This document shows positions 26,195-34,006 of a stretch of DNA of 64,000 nt, piece after piece. A program made the position numbers and the translations under genes. Source of the DNA: Lachnospiraceae bacterium (GTDB lineage: Bacteria > Bacillota > Clostridia > Lachnospirales > Lachnospiraceae). The stretch spans positions 1 to 64,000 of the forward strand of contig JAAWRC010000009.1 in assembly GCA_022800815.1 (NCBI GenBank), given 5' to 3'. How positions within the stretch are numbered: position 1 is the stretch's first letter; every line of letters begins with the position of its first letter. Below the pieces are notes generated by a model, which was not told the origin of the DNA, ran no database searches, and saw nothing but the letters and a program-made list of their open reading frames with translations.

Positions 26195-27298
26195 ATGCCC
26201 ATCCAGATCATTCGCAACGATATCACAAAACTGAACTGTGACGCCATTGTCAACGCCGCCAATTCCTCTCTGCTGGGCGGAGGCGGCGTGGACGGGGCCA
26301 TCCACCGGGCGGCGGGGCCCGAGCTCCTGGAAGCCTGCCGGAAGCTTGGGGGCTGCCCGACGGGGGAGGCCAGGATCACGAAGGGATACCGGCTTCCCGG
26401 CAAATACGTGATCCACACGGTGGGGCCCGTCTGGCAGGGCGGTGGCCGGGGAGAGCGGGAGCTTCTCGTTTCCTGCTACCGGGAGTCCTTAAGACTCGCC
26501 CTTGAGTACCAATGTGAGACGGTGGCCTTTCCCCTGATTTCCTCCGGCGTTTACGGCTATCCGAAAGACCAGGCCCTCAAAGTGGCGGTGGACACCATCG
26601 GGGAGTTTCTCCTGGAGCATGAGCTTTTCGTGTATCTGGTGATCTTCGACCGGGCCTCCTACACCATCGGGGAGAAGCTGTTTGCGGACATCCGTTCCTA
26701 TATTGACGACCGATACGTGGAGCTTCACGGAGACACCGGCAGGTCGAGGAGCCCGTGGGAGGAGACCTCCTCCCTGCCGCCCCTGTCCTCCGCTCCCTTT
26801 TTAGAGGAACCCGTGGTTCCGGGAGAGTTTGAAGAGGCTTCTTTTGACCGGAGGGAGCCGCTTCCAGCCGCCTGTCCCGCTAAGTCCTCACCCGACGCAG
26901 CCGGAAAGGAGCGGACCGCTTTCGGAAAATCCGGCCTCGACGACGCCCTGGCCCAGATCGACGAGAGCTTTTCCCAGATGCTGCTCCGGAAGATTGACGA
27001 GAAGGGGATGACCGACGCCCAGTGCTACAAGCGGGCCAACATGGACCGGAAGCTGTTCTCCAAGATCCGGGGAAACGTCTGGTACAAGCCCAAAAAGCAG
27101 ACCGCCGTCGCCTTTGCCATCACCCTGGAGCTTTCCCTGGAGGAGACGAAGGAGCTTCTCATGAAGGCGGGTTTCGCCCTGTCCCACAGCAGCAAGTTCG
27201 ACATCATCATCGAATACTTCATCGAGAACGGAAATTATAACGTGTTCGAAATCAACGAGGCGCTCTTCGCCTTCGACCAGAGCCTGCTGGGGGCGTGA
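26195..27298 (+). CDS. Macro-domain protein with C-terminal helical domain
   Basis: 367 residues. The N-terminal macro domain (about 1-175) has [20 protein letters not shown] (residues 20-39) and the second ligand loop [10 protein letters not shown], as in MacroD-type ADP-ribose/O-acetyl-ADP-ribose hydrolases. A Pro/Ser/Glu-rich linker (about 185-245) joins a C-terminal helical domain (about 250-367; [39 protein letters not shown]) that looks like a small helix-turn-helix type fold found on some Firmicute macro proteins. Likely reverses or reads ADP-ribose marks. It is flanked by B repeats and followed by a VWA protein. Confidence 0.88.
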   Translation: MPIQIIRNDITKLNCDAIVNAANSSLLGGGGVDGAIHRAAGPELLEACRKLGGCPTGEARITKGYRLPGKYVIHTVGPVWQGGGRGERELLVSCYRESLRLALEYQCETVAFPLISSGVYGYPKDQALKVAVDTIGEFLLEHELFVYLVIFDRASYTIGEKLFADIRSYIDDRYVELHGDTGRSRSPWEETSSLPPLSSAPFLEEPVVPGEFEEASFDRREPLPAACPAKSSPDAAGKERTAFGKSGLDDALAQIDESFSQMLLRKIDEKGMTDAQCYKRANMDRKLFSKIRGNVWYKPKKQTAVAFAITLELSLEETKELLMKAGFALSHSSKFDIIIEYFIENGNYNVFEINEALFAFDQSLLGA

Positions 27299-27303
27299 CG
27301 GAT

Positions 27304-27560
27304 CAAAAATTTTTCGCCTGTGCGGCTTGGAGATTTTACATGTCTCCGTCAGGGAGCGGCCGTTTTCGCAGACACGTTGATTTTTTGATTTTGCTGCGCT
27401 GCCTATTGCCATCGAACCGCCTTCCATCAAAGCGGGTCAGTCGGTTCGATGACGCGATGCTCGCAAAATCTGCAAAATCTGCCTATCGTCTGCTTCAAAT
27501 GGCCGTTCCCTGACGAAGACAGAATATAATATTTCAACCTGCACAGGCGGAAAATTTTTG
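27304..27560. repeat. Palindromic repeat B, copy 2 (long form, minus orientation)
   Basis: A 257-base imperfect palindrome between the macro and VWA genes. Ends CAAAAATTTTTCGCCTGTGC and GCACAGGCGGAAAATTTTTG pair; further in, GTCAGGGA.CGGCC pairs with GGCC.TTCCCTGAC, and the tip ATCGAACCG with CGGTTCGAT. Read on the minus strand it contains CAGAC-GATAGGCA-GATTTT facing AAAATC-AACGT-GTCTG, the same internal loop as copies 1 and 3 with changed stem pairs. Confidence 0.85.
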
Positions 27561-27650
27561 TCGCCTGCCGGGCGACCATTTCCTTCGAAAAAGCGGGTAC
27601 AATGAATGCAGACATTGAAACCAAAACAAAGAAGATCGGAGGAAACGGAT

Positions 27651-28403
27651 ATGACGAAGATGACAGAGAAATCGTGGACAGGGAAAGGCGAGAGCGGAAG
27701 AGCAGAGGGGAATTCCCTTACGGAACTGGTTTTTATCTTAGACAATAGCGGCTCCATGGCCGGACTGGAGACGGATACCATCGGCGGTTTCAACTCCATG
27801 ATCGAAAAACAGAGAAAGGCGGAGGGAGATTGTTTCGTCTCAACCATCCTGTTTAACGATACAAGCCGGGTGCTCCATGACCGGCTGCCACTCTCTGAGA
27901 TTCCGAAAATGACAGATGCCGATTATGCGGTCTGCGGCTGCACGGCGCTGCTCGATGCCATCGGCGGCGCCATCCACCATGTCGGGAACATCCACAAATA
28001 CGCCAGGCCGGAGGACGTGCCCGCCCACACCGTGTTCGTGATCACCACCGACGGGATGGAAAATGCCAGCCGCCGTTACGACATCCGCCGGGTACGGCAG
28101 ATGATCGAGAGGCAGAAGGAAAGATACGGATGGGAATTCCTCTTTATCGGTGCCAACATCGATGCGGTGGAGACGGCCGGAGCCTTCGGCATCGGTGCGG
28201 ACCGGGCGGTCAATTACCATGCGGACAGTCAGGGGACCACCATCCTCTATGATACCGTCTCTGCGGCCGTGGCCGATGTCCGGGCGAGGGGCACCCTTAG
28301 GGCCTCCTGGTCTGAAGGCCTCAGGGAGGATTACGACAGCAGACAGTCCGGGAAGCAAAAATCCCCCGCACCGAAACGGAGGTTCCTTAAGCGCAGGGGA
28401 TGA
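27651..28403 (+). CDS. von Willebrand factor A domain protein
   Basis: A 250-residue cytoplasmic VWA protein. The MIDAS motif is LDNSGSM at residues 30-36, with a downstream TALLDA and TTDGMENAS completing the metal site. The C-terminal tail is Lys/Arg/Pro-rich. I chose the ATG at 27651, preceded by CGGAGGAAACGG. VWA and macro proteins are neighbours in some stress or nucleotide-signalling modules, but which complex this serves is unknown. Its stop is six bases from the convergent EIIC gene. Confidence 0.88.
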   Translation: MTKMTEKSWTGKGESGRAEGNSLTELVFILDNSGSMAGLETDTIGGFNSMIEKQRKAEGDCFVSTILFNDTSRVLHDRLPLSEIPKMTDADYAVCGCTALLDAIGGAIHHVGNIHKYARPEDVPAHTVFVITTDGMENASRRYDIRRVRQMIERQKERYGWEFLFIGANIDAVETAGAFGIGADRAVNYHADSQGTTILYDTVSAAVADVRARGTLRASWSEGLREDYDSRQSGKQKSPAPKRRFLKRRG

Positions 28404-28409
28404 GGACGC

Positions 28410-29465
28410 TTATACGTCCAGTTTCATGTCGCCGTCCTGGATCCAGCCTTTTTTCCGCATGAACCAGGCGATGGCGAAGGCCATGGCGCCGGGCAGGAGG
28501 AAGTGGAGCAGCGCAATCTTAAAGAGCACCGGCCCGGCCCCTTCTGCGGCGGCCATGGTCTGGAAGGTCATGATCTGCCCCACCAGCCCGGCGGTGCCCA
28601 TTCCGGAGCCGACCGGATTGTTGGTCATATGGAAGACCAGGGTGGAAACGGGCCCCAGCACGGCACTGGTGATGATGGCCGGAAGCCAGATCACGGGTTT
28701 TTTGATGATGTTTGGCACCTGGAGCATGCTGGTACCGATTCCCTGGGCAAGAAGACCGCCCATTTTGTTTTCCCTGTAGCTGGCAACCGCAAAACCGATC
28801 ATGTTGGCGCAACAGCCCACCGTGGCGGCTCCAGCCGAGAGCCCGGAGAGACTTAAGGAAACGCCCAGGGCGGCAGAGCTTATGGGCAGGGTCAGGATCA
28901 TGCCCATGAGGACGGAGACGATGATTCCCATGAGGAAGGGCTGCTGTTCCGTCCCCCAGTTGATCAGGCTGCCGAGGGAGGTCATAAATGCGGAGATGGG
29001 CGGGCTCAGGATCATGCCGACCACGGAGCCGGAGACGATGCAGACAATGGGCGTCAGCACGATGTCCAGCTTGGTCCTTCCGGCGATCAAATGTCCCAGC
29101 TCAATGCCCACATAGGCGGCGATGAAGGCCCCCAGAGGCTCGCCGGGACCTGCGAGGAGGACCGCCCCGTCCACCAGGACCTGCCCCGCCATGATCTTTC
29201 CCGCAAAGGCGCCCACCATGCCGGTGGTGGCGGCGGAGAGCACCACCAGGGGGCTTTCCTTGAATTTGCAGGCAACGCCGCAGCCAATGCCCGCCCCGGT
29301 GAGGGCTGCCGCAACTTTTCCGAACAAAAACAGATAGTCGCCCGCCGTCCCGCCGACGAGCGTCCCGATCTGCTGAATGATGGTCCCCACGATGAGAGTG
29401 GAAAAAAGACCCGTGGCCATGCCGCTGAGGCCGTCGATAAACAGCCGGTTCAGCCATTTTTTCAT
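28410..29465 (-). CDS. PTS EIIC-like membrane protein (PfoR family)
   Basis: 351 residues with about eight to ten membrane segments, of the EIIC_2 type (PF13303) that includes the PfoR regulator-like proteins of clostridia. Family signs are GLSGMATGLFSTLIVGTIIQ at the N-terminus, LAGPGEPLGAFIAAYVGIE, and SSAALGVSLSLSGLSAGAAT. No EIIA or EIIB gene is near, so sugar uptake by a complete PTS is not shown; a sensory or transport role is open. Own promoter at 29566-29594. Confidence 0.82.
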   Translation of the reverse strand: MKKWLNRLFIDGLSGMATGLFSTLIVGTIIQQIGTLVGGTAGDYLFLFGKVAAALTGAGIGCGVACKFKESPLVVLSAATTGMVGAFAGKIMAGQVLVDGAVLLAGPGEPLGAFIAAYVGIELGHLIAGRTKLDIVLTPIVCIVSGSVVGMILSPPISAFMTSLGSLINWGTEQQPFLMGIIVSVLMGMILTLPISSAALGVSLSLSGLSAGAATVGCCANMIGFAVASYRENKMGGLLAQGIGTSMLQVPNIIKKPVIWLPAIITSAVLGPVSTLVFHMTNNPVGSGMGTAGLVGQIMTFQTMAAAEGAGPVLFKIALLHFLLPGAMAFAIAWFMRKKGWIQDGDMKLDV

Positions 29466-29565
29466 AATCCGTTACCGCCTTTCTCTGTCCATACATGAGA
29501 TTCAGGTGTGTTTTTATATGTAATAATAATCCCGGTCATCTGTCTTGTCAGTTGAACCTTTCCAA

Positions 29566-29594
29566 ACTATAGCACAAAATGAAAAATGGCGCAA
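29566..29594 (-). promoter_or_regulatory. Promoter of the EIIC-like gene
   Basis: Minus strand TTGCGC and TATAGT with a 17-base spacer, leaving a leader of nearly 100 bases before the start. I recognise no riboswitch in it. Confidence 0.6.
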
Positions 29595-29648
29595 GCGGAA
29601 ACTCAAGGAAAGTGAAACGAGGTGCCGGGATAAACAGGAGGTTTTGAG

Positions 29649-30158
29649 ATGAGATTTTTGAAGAAACATTTTGGAAAAGGCACTCCGCCGGAGAGGGTGG
29701 AGATGGAGGAGGAACGGCTCGGGCCATGCGTGTTTGAAAGGGAAGCGGGAGAAGACGTCCTCAGGCTAATAAGCCCCTCCCTTTCTTTCGGGAGACACGA
29801 GGGAACCGAGGTTGAAATCGAGGTTCCGGGAGAACAGACGGGGGAAGCGCTCCGGTGTCTTGCCGGGGTTCACGACCGGCAGGAGACATATCTGAGAAAA
29901 TTTTATGAGGGAATCCTGTCCTTCTGTGAGGAGTGGGAGGAGACGGATTCGGAGGGGAATCCCGTCACCATGGAGCTGGTGGAAAGAAACAGCTCCCTGT
30001 TCCGGGTCCGGGTCAAAGAGTCCTGGACCGGAAATCTGACCGTCTCCTTAAACGGCATGATCTTTGACGACCGGCAGAAGGACCTTCTGGGCTGCCACAG
30101 CGTGGTCATGGAGATTGACGGTGAGACCGGAGAAGTGGAATATGACCTGGAGGGCTGA
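29649..30158 (+). CDS. Hypothetical protein of 169 residues
   Basis: No signal peptide or membrane segment. It is acidic, begins MRFLKKHFGKGTPPERVEME, and has repeated beta-strand-like runs. The layout (conserved RKFYEGILSFCEEWEE in the middle, then strands ending HSVVMEIDGETGEVEYDLEG) is reminiscent of DUF2262/DUF6985-type immunity or barrel proteins, but I am not confident of this. It has a CAGGAGGTTTTGAG ribosome binding site and no operon partner; the DUF3048 promoter begins 12 bases after its stop. Confidence 0.75.
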   Translation: MRFLKKHFGKGTPPERVEMEEERLGPCVFEREAGEDVLRLISPSLSFGRHEGTEVEIEVPGEQTGEALRCLAGVHDRQETYLRKFYEGILSFCEEWEETDSEGNPVTMELVERNSSLFRVRVKESWTGNLTVSLNGMIFDDRQKDLLGCHSVVMEIDGETGEVEYDLEG

Positions 30159-30169
30159 GTCGAATTCCA

Positions 30170-30198
30170 TTGCAGAACCCTCCCATCCATGGTACAAT
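30170..30198 (+). promoter_or_regulatory. Promoter of the DUF3048 lipoprotein gene
   Basis: TTGCAG and TACAAT with a 17-base spacer, 34 bases upstream of the start codon. Confidence 0.7.
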
Positions 30199-30232
30199 AG
30201 ACGGGAAGATGAAAGAGGGAGGCAGTAATTAT

Positions 30233-31360
30233 ATGAAAAAGACATGGACAAGACGGGTAAAGTCAGGCATTGCCCTGTTATTGATTCTGGTCATGGCGGC
30301 CGGCTGTGGAAAGAAGGCCGAGGAGACCACGGAAGCGCCGGCACCTGAGACCACCCAGGCACCGCCGGAAACTTTGGCTCCGGCAACCACCCAGGCGGAG
30401 ACGGAACCGGAGACGGAAGCCGCTCCCGAGGGGATGGTTCGGAGCTTCCTGACCGGCAAATGGGTGCCGGAAGAGATTGGCAGGAGACGGCCCGTGGCGG
30501 TGATGATCAGCAATGTGCTGGCGGCGCAGCCCACCTACGGCCTGAGCCATGCGGACGTGGTCTATGAGACGCCGGGTGAGGCCAGCGCAGTCCGGTTCGT
30601 GGCGATTTTTGAACAGTACGACGACATCGAGGAGATCGGTTCCATCCGAAGCGCCAGAACCTACCACGCCTTTATTCAGGAAGAATTCGAGTCCATTTTT
30701 TTCCATTATGGACAGGCGGCATATGCGGTCCCTTATCTGGAGAGCGGAGAGTGCGAATGCGTCAACGGCGTGACGGGAGCCAGTGAATGGGCGTACCACA
30801 GCATGGAGGACAGGGAGGCTCCCCACCATCACTTTACCAACGGGGAAGAAATCAAGTATGCGATTGAGCGGTTGGGCTATTCCACGGAGTACCCGGAGAA
30901 GTATCTGCAGAACGGCCATTACAAATTCCTGGAGGAAGGGGAGGCTCCCCACATGCCCGGGGCTTCTCCCGCCAACAAGGTCACGGTGGGATACGTGTCC
31001 AACAAGCCTTGGTTTGAATACAACCCCGAGGACGGTCTCTATTACCGGTATCAGTTTGAAAAGCCCCACGTGGACGTGGGAAATGACGACGTGCAGCTCG
31101 CCTACGACAACATCATCATCCAGGTCTGCAATTACGAGCATTACGACAACACCGATTATCTGAACATCGACATGCAGAGCGGCGGCCCCGGCCAGTTCAT
31201 CACGGGCGGCCAGGTGATCCCCGTGACCTGGAAAAAGGACGGCATTTGGGGCGTCACCCGCTACTATGATTCGGAAGGAAACGAGATCCGGATCAAACAG
31301 GGACGCACCTGGGTCTGCATCGTCCGCACCGAGCGGGCAAACCGGGTCGAGATCGAGTAA
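30233..31360 (+). CDS. YerB-like DUF3048 lipoprotein
   Basis: 375 residues. The N-terminal signal ends in the lipobox VMAAGC near residue 22, followed by a long Thr/Glu/Pro-rich linker (about 25-65). The DUF3048 N-terminal domain then begins (RRPVAVMISNVLAAQPTYGL, HADVVYETPGEASAVRFVAI, SIRSARTYHAFI), and the C-terminal DUF3048 domain ends QGRTWVCIVRTE. Surface-anchored protein; B. subtilis YerB is of unknown function. The ATG at 30233 follows AGAGGGAGGCAG. A hairpin immediately before spoIVA may end its transcript. Confidence 0.9.
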   Translation: MKKTWTRRVKSGIALLLILVMAAGCGKKAEETTEAPAPETTQAPPETLAPATTQAETEPETEAAPEGMVRSFLTGKWVPEEIGRRRPVAVMISNVLAAQPTYGLSHADVVYETPGEASAVRFVAIFEQYDDIEEIGSIRSARTYHAFIQEEFESIFFHYGQAAYAVPYLESGECECVNGVTGASEWAYHSMEDREAPHHHFTNGEEIKYAIERLGYSTEYPEKYLQNGHYKFLEEGEAPHMPGASPANKVTVGYVSNKPWFEYNPEDGLYYRYQFEKPHVDVGNDDVQLAYDNIIIQVCNYEHYDNTDYLNIDMQSGGPGQFITGGQVIPVTWKKDGIWGVTRYYDSEGNEIRIKQGRTWVCIVRTERANRVEIE

Positions 31361-31401
31361 GATTCCGAGTTTCTTCCGTGATTTTCCACATAATGAGGAA
31401 C

Positions 31402-31445
31402 CCCTCCTGCATATACTTAATCAGCATATACAGGAGGGATTTTTT
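31402..31445 (+). promoter_or_regulatory. Terminator-like hairpin carrying the spoIVA ribosome binding site
   Basis: CCCTCCTG (31402-31409) pairs exactly with CAGGAGGG (31431-31438), extended inward by ATATA/TATA, and is followed by ATTTTTT that runs into the spoIVA ATG. The 3' arm is also the ideal ribosome binding site of spoIVA. In a read-through transcript it would terminate or mask translation; a sporulation promoter starting inside the hairpin would free it. I could not fix a sigma-E promoter. Confidence 0.7.
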
Positions 31446-32918
31446 ATGGACAGTTTTCACGTATACAAGGATATCGAGGCACGGACGGGAGGGGAGATCT
31501 ACATAGGTGTGGTGGGACCTGTCCGCACAGGAAAATCCACCTTTATCAAACGGTTCATGGATCTTCTGGTGCTTCCGGGCATGGAGGACGCCAACGAACG
31601 GAGCCGGGCCCAGGATGAGCTTCCCCAGTCGGCGGCGGGGAAGACCATCATGACCACGGAGCCCAAATTCATCCCCAAGGAGGCGGCCGAGATCGAAGTG
31701 GGGGACGCCAGGGTGAAGGTGCGGCTCATAGACTGCGTGGGCTACATGGTGGAGGGGGCCAGCGGCCATGTGGAGAACGACGAGGAGCGGTTGGTGAAGA
31801 CGCCCTGGTTCGATTACGAGATCCCCTTCACCCAGGCGGCGGCCATCGGCACGGAAAAGGTCATCAGGGAGCATTCCACCATCGGGATCGTGGTCACCAC
31901 CGACGGCTCCTTCGGCGAGATCCCGAGAAACGGGTACATAGATGCGGAACGGCAGACCATCGAGGAATTGAAGCGGATCGGGAAGCCGTTCCTGATGCTC
32001 TTGAACACCAACCGGCCCTATTCCGACGAGGCCAGGGAGCTGGCGGCGGCACTCGGAGACGAGTACGGGGTCCAGGTGCTGCCGGTCAACTGCGAACAGT
32101 TGAAAAAGGACGACATCAACAGGATCCTGGGAGAGGTGCTGAACGAATTCCCGGTGACGGAGCTGGACTTCTTTATGCCCAAGTGGGCGGAGATCCTTCC
32201 GACGGATCATTGGTTGAAGGAACAGATCGTCTCCATCGTGAAGGAGCTGATGGGGGACATCGTCCAGATGAAGGATCTGGCTCCAGACTACGCCCAGCCG
32301 GAGGAACTGGCCGTCCGGCGGGTCCATCTCAGCAAGGCGGACTATTCCGACGGGACGGTGGCCCTGGACGTGGTGGTGGACGACAATGTGTATTACCAGA
32401 TTTTGAGCGATTACACGGGAATGGAGATAAACGGCGAGTACCAGCTGATGGGAATCTTAAAGCAGTTCGCCAGGACCAGGGGCGAATACGGGAAGCTCAA
32501 GAACGCCATGGATGCGGCAAGGCAGAAGGGCTACGGCGTCATCATGCCGGAGAGGAGCGAGATTCTTTTAGACGATCCGGAGGTCATAAAGCATGGCAAC
32601 AAATTCGGCGTGAAAATCCACGCCCAGGCACCCTCCATCAATCTGATCCGGGCCTCCATCGAGACGGAGCTGGCCCCCATCGTGGGGGACGAGAAGCAGG
32701 CGGAGGACCTGATCACCTACATCCGGGAGAACAGCCGGGAGAACGAGGACGGTGTCTGGAATACCAGCATTTTCGGGAAATCCATCGAGCAGATCGTCAC
32801 CGACGGCATCCAGGCCAAGGTGGCTCAGATGACGGACTCCTGCCAGATGAAGCTCCAGGACACCTTGCAGAAGATCATCAACGATTCCAACGGGGGGATG
32901 ATCTGCATTATCATTTGA
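31446..32918 (+). CDS. spoIVA: Stage IV sporulation protein A (spore coat basement ATPase)
   Basis: A 490-residue cytoskeletal ATPase that polymerises on the forespore outer membrane and anchors the coat. The TRAFAC-type P-loop is GPVRTGKSTFIKRF (about residues 25-38); the N-terminal domain also has VRLIDCVGYMVEGASGH. The C-terminus NDSNGGMICIII matches the short hydrophobic tail the family uses for localisation. Start chosen as the ATG at 31446 with AGGAGGG seven bases upstream. Expected to be expressed in the mother cell. Followed by a strong terminator. Confidence 0.97.
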   Translation: MDSFHVYKDIEARTGGEIYIGVVGPVRTGKSTFIKRFMDLLVLPGMEDANERSRAQDELPQSAAGKTIMTTEPKFIPKEAAEIEVGDARVKVRLIDCVGYMVEGASGHVENDEERLVKTPWFDYEIPFTQAAAIGTEKVIREHSTIGIVVTTDGSFGEIPRNGYIDAERQTIEELKRIGKPFLMLLNTNRPYSDEARELAAALGDEYGVQVLPVNCEQLKKDDINRILGEVLNEFPVTELDFFMPKWAEILPTDHWLKEQIVSIVKELMGDIVQMKDLAPDYAQPEELAVRRVHLSKADYSDGTVALDVVVDDNVYYQILSDYTGMEINGEYQLMGILKQFARTRGEYGKLKNAMDAARQKGYGVIMPERSEILLDDPEVIKHGNKFGVKIHAQAPSINLIRASIETELAPIVGDEKQAEDLITYIRENSRENEDGVWNTSIFGKSIEQIVTDGIQAKVAQMTDSCQMKLQDTLQKIINDSNGGMICIII

Positions 32919-32962
32919 CACGTGGATACTCAAAAATCCGGCATCTCCCGGGAGGGAGCCAT

Positions 32963-33017
32963 GCCCTGAACGTTTTTTCCTGCTTCCGCACTGCCGGAAA
33001 ATCGTTCAGGGCCTTTT
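32963..33017 (+). terminator. Terminator after spoIVA
   Basis: GCCCTGAACG and CGTTCAGGGC pair perfectly with an inner run TTTTTTCC...GGAAAA also able to pair; CTTTTGCC follows. Confidence 0.8.
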
Positions 33018-33074
33018 GCCGTACGGAAAACTTCCTCCCTTATAGATACCTCCTGAGATGTCATGTGATCTGTC

Positions 33075-33090
33075 CTTATCGTGATAAGAA
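33075..33090. promoter_or_regulatory. Operator-like palindrome, upstream copy
   Basis: CTTATCGTGATAAG (CTTATC-GT-GATAAG) followed by AA. The 15-base core TTATCGTGATAAGAA recurs exactly at 33228-33242. Confidence 0.65.
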
Positions 33091-33147
33091 TAATTTATCG
33101 GTTAGGAAGGGAAAAAACGCTGAAAAAAAGGAGTTTTCGCCCTTCTC

Positions 33148-33174
33148 TTGACTTTTTTGAGAAAAACGTATAAT
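33148..33174 (+). promoter_or_regulatory. Promoter of the YheO-type regulator
   Basis: TTGACT and TATAAT with a 15-base spacer, lying between the two CTTATC/GATAAG-type palindromes. Confidence 0.6.
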
Positions 33175-33227
33175 ATGCAAGAAAAAATCTTTTTATGCAA
33201 TCCATCCCCCGAAAGGATCTGGAATTA

Positions 33228-33242
33228 TTATCGTGATAAGAA
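33228..33242. promoter_or_regulatory. Operator-like palindrome, downstream copy
   Basis: TTATCGTGATAAGAA, identical to the upstream copy, placed between the promoter and the start codon, 12 bases before the ATG. Its position suggests repression of the gene that follows. Confidence 0.65.
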
Positions 33243-33254
33243 AAGGAGAGAGGC

Positions 33255-33944
33255 ATGAGAAAAACTGACGAGGGCGCACCTGCGGGCAAAGAGGTGGGCA
33301 CGGATAGAAACGGTGAGCTGGACAGGTACGTGAAGCTGGTACCCTTTTTGGGTGAAACCATGGGAGAGTGTTTTGGGGTCATCCTTTACGACATGGCGGC
33401 CCCGGCCTGCCCAGCCCTGGCCTCGGCAAACAGCACCGAGGAGGATCGGGAAAAGCTGCGCTCCCTCCTCCCCCAGGCGGCCGCAAGCCAGAAGGCCCGT
33501 TCCAGGGGATATCTGGCCAACTATCCTTTCAGCGTCGAGTTCGGAAAAATTCTCCGGGTCTCCATGTATTTCATCTCAGGTGCGGACGGCGGACTCTTGG
33601 GGGCCCTCTGCGTCTGCATGCGCTGCGAGCTGTTTTTCCAGATGGATTCCTTTGTGAAGGGAATGCTCCAATTCAATATGGATGATATGGATTTGGAGAC
33701 GCCGGAGGAAAATCAGGCCGACGTTTCCAGGGAAGTCTCGCTGGATACCATTGCGGAGGTGGTCCGGGAGTTCGGCGTGGAGCCCGGGCGGGCTACCCAG
33801 AGAGAGCGCATGGAGATTCTTTTCAAACTGTATGGCATGGGCGTCTACAACCTGAAGGGGGCGGTGGCCAGGACGGCCGACGAGCTGCAGATTTCGGAGC
33901 AGAGCGTTTATCGCTACCTGTCGAAAGTCAAAAAAAGCCGGTGA
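33255..33944 (+). CDS. YheO-like transcriptional regulator (PAS-like plus HTH)
   Basis: 229 residues. The N-terminal YheO/PAS-like domain (about 20-130; VPFLGETMGECFGVILYDM, LGALCVCMRCELFFQMDSF) is followed by a C-terminal DNA-binding domain (about 165-229) with RATQRERMEILFKLYGMGVY and the helix-turn-helix ADELQISEQSVYRYLSKVK. Such proteins sense small metabolites; the ligand is unknown here. Two identical palindromes flank its promoter, suggesting autoregulation. The next gene has its own promoter. Confidence 0.85.
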   Translation: MRKTDEGAPAGKEVGTDRNGELDRYVKLVPFLGETMGECFGVILYDMAAPACPALASANSTEEDREKLRSLLPQAAASQKARSRGYLANYPFSVEFGKILRVSMYFISGADGGLLGALCVCMRCELFFQMDSFVKGMLQFNMDDMDLETPEENQADVSREVSLDTIAEVVREFGVEPGRATQRERMEILFKLYGMGVYNLKGAVARTADELQISEQSVYRYLSKVKKSR

Positions 33945-34006
33945 GAGTTGTTGACGGCCCCTTTTTGTGGTATCATGGGGAGAAAGCGGGAAGGAGGCGG
34001 CGGAAC

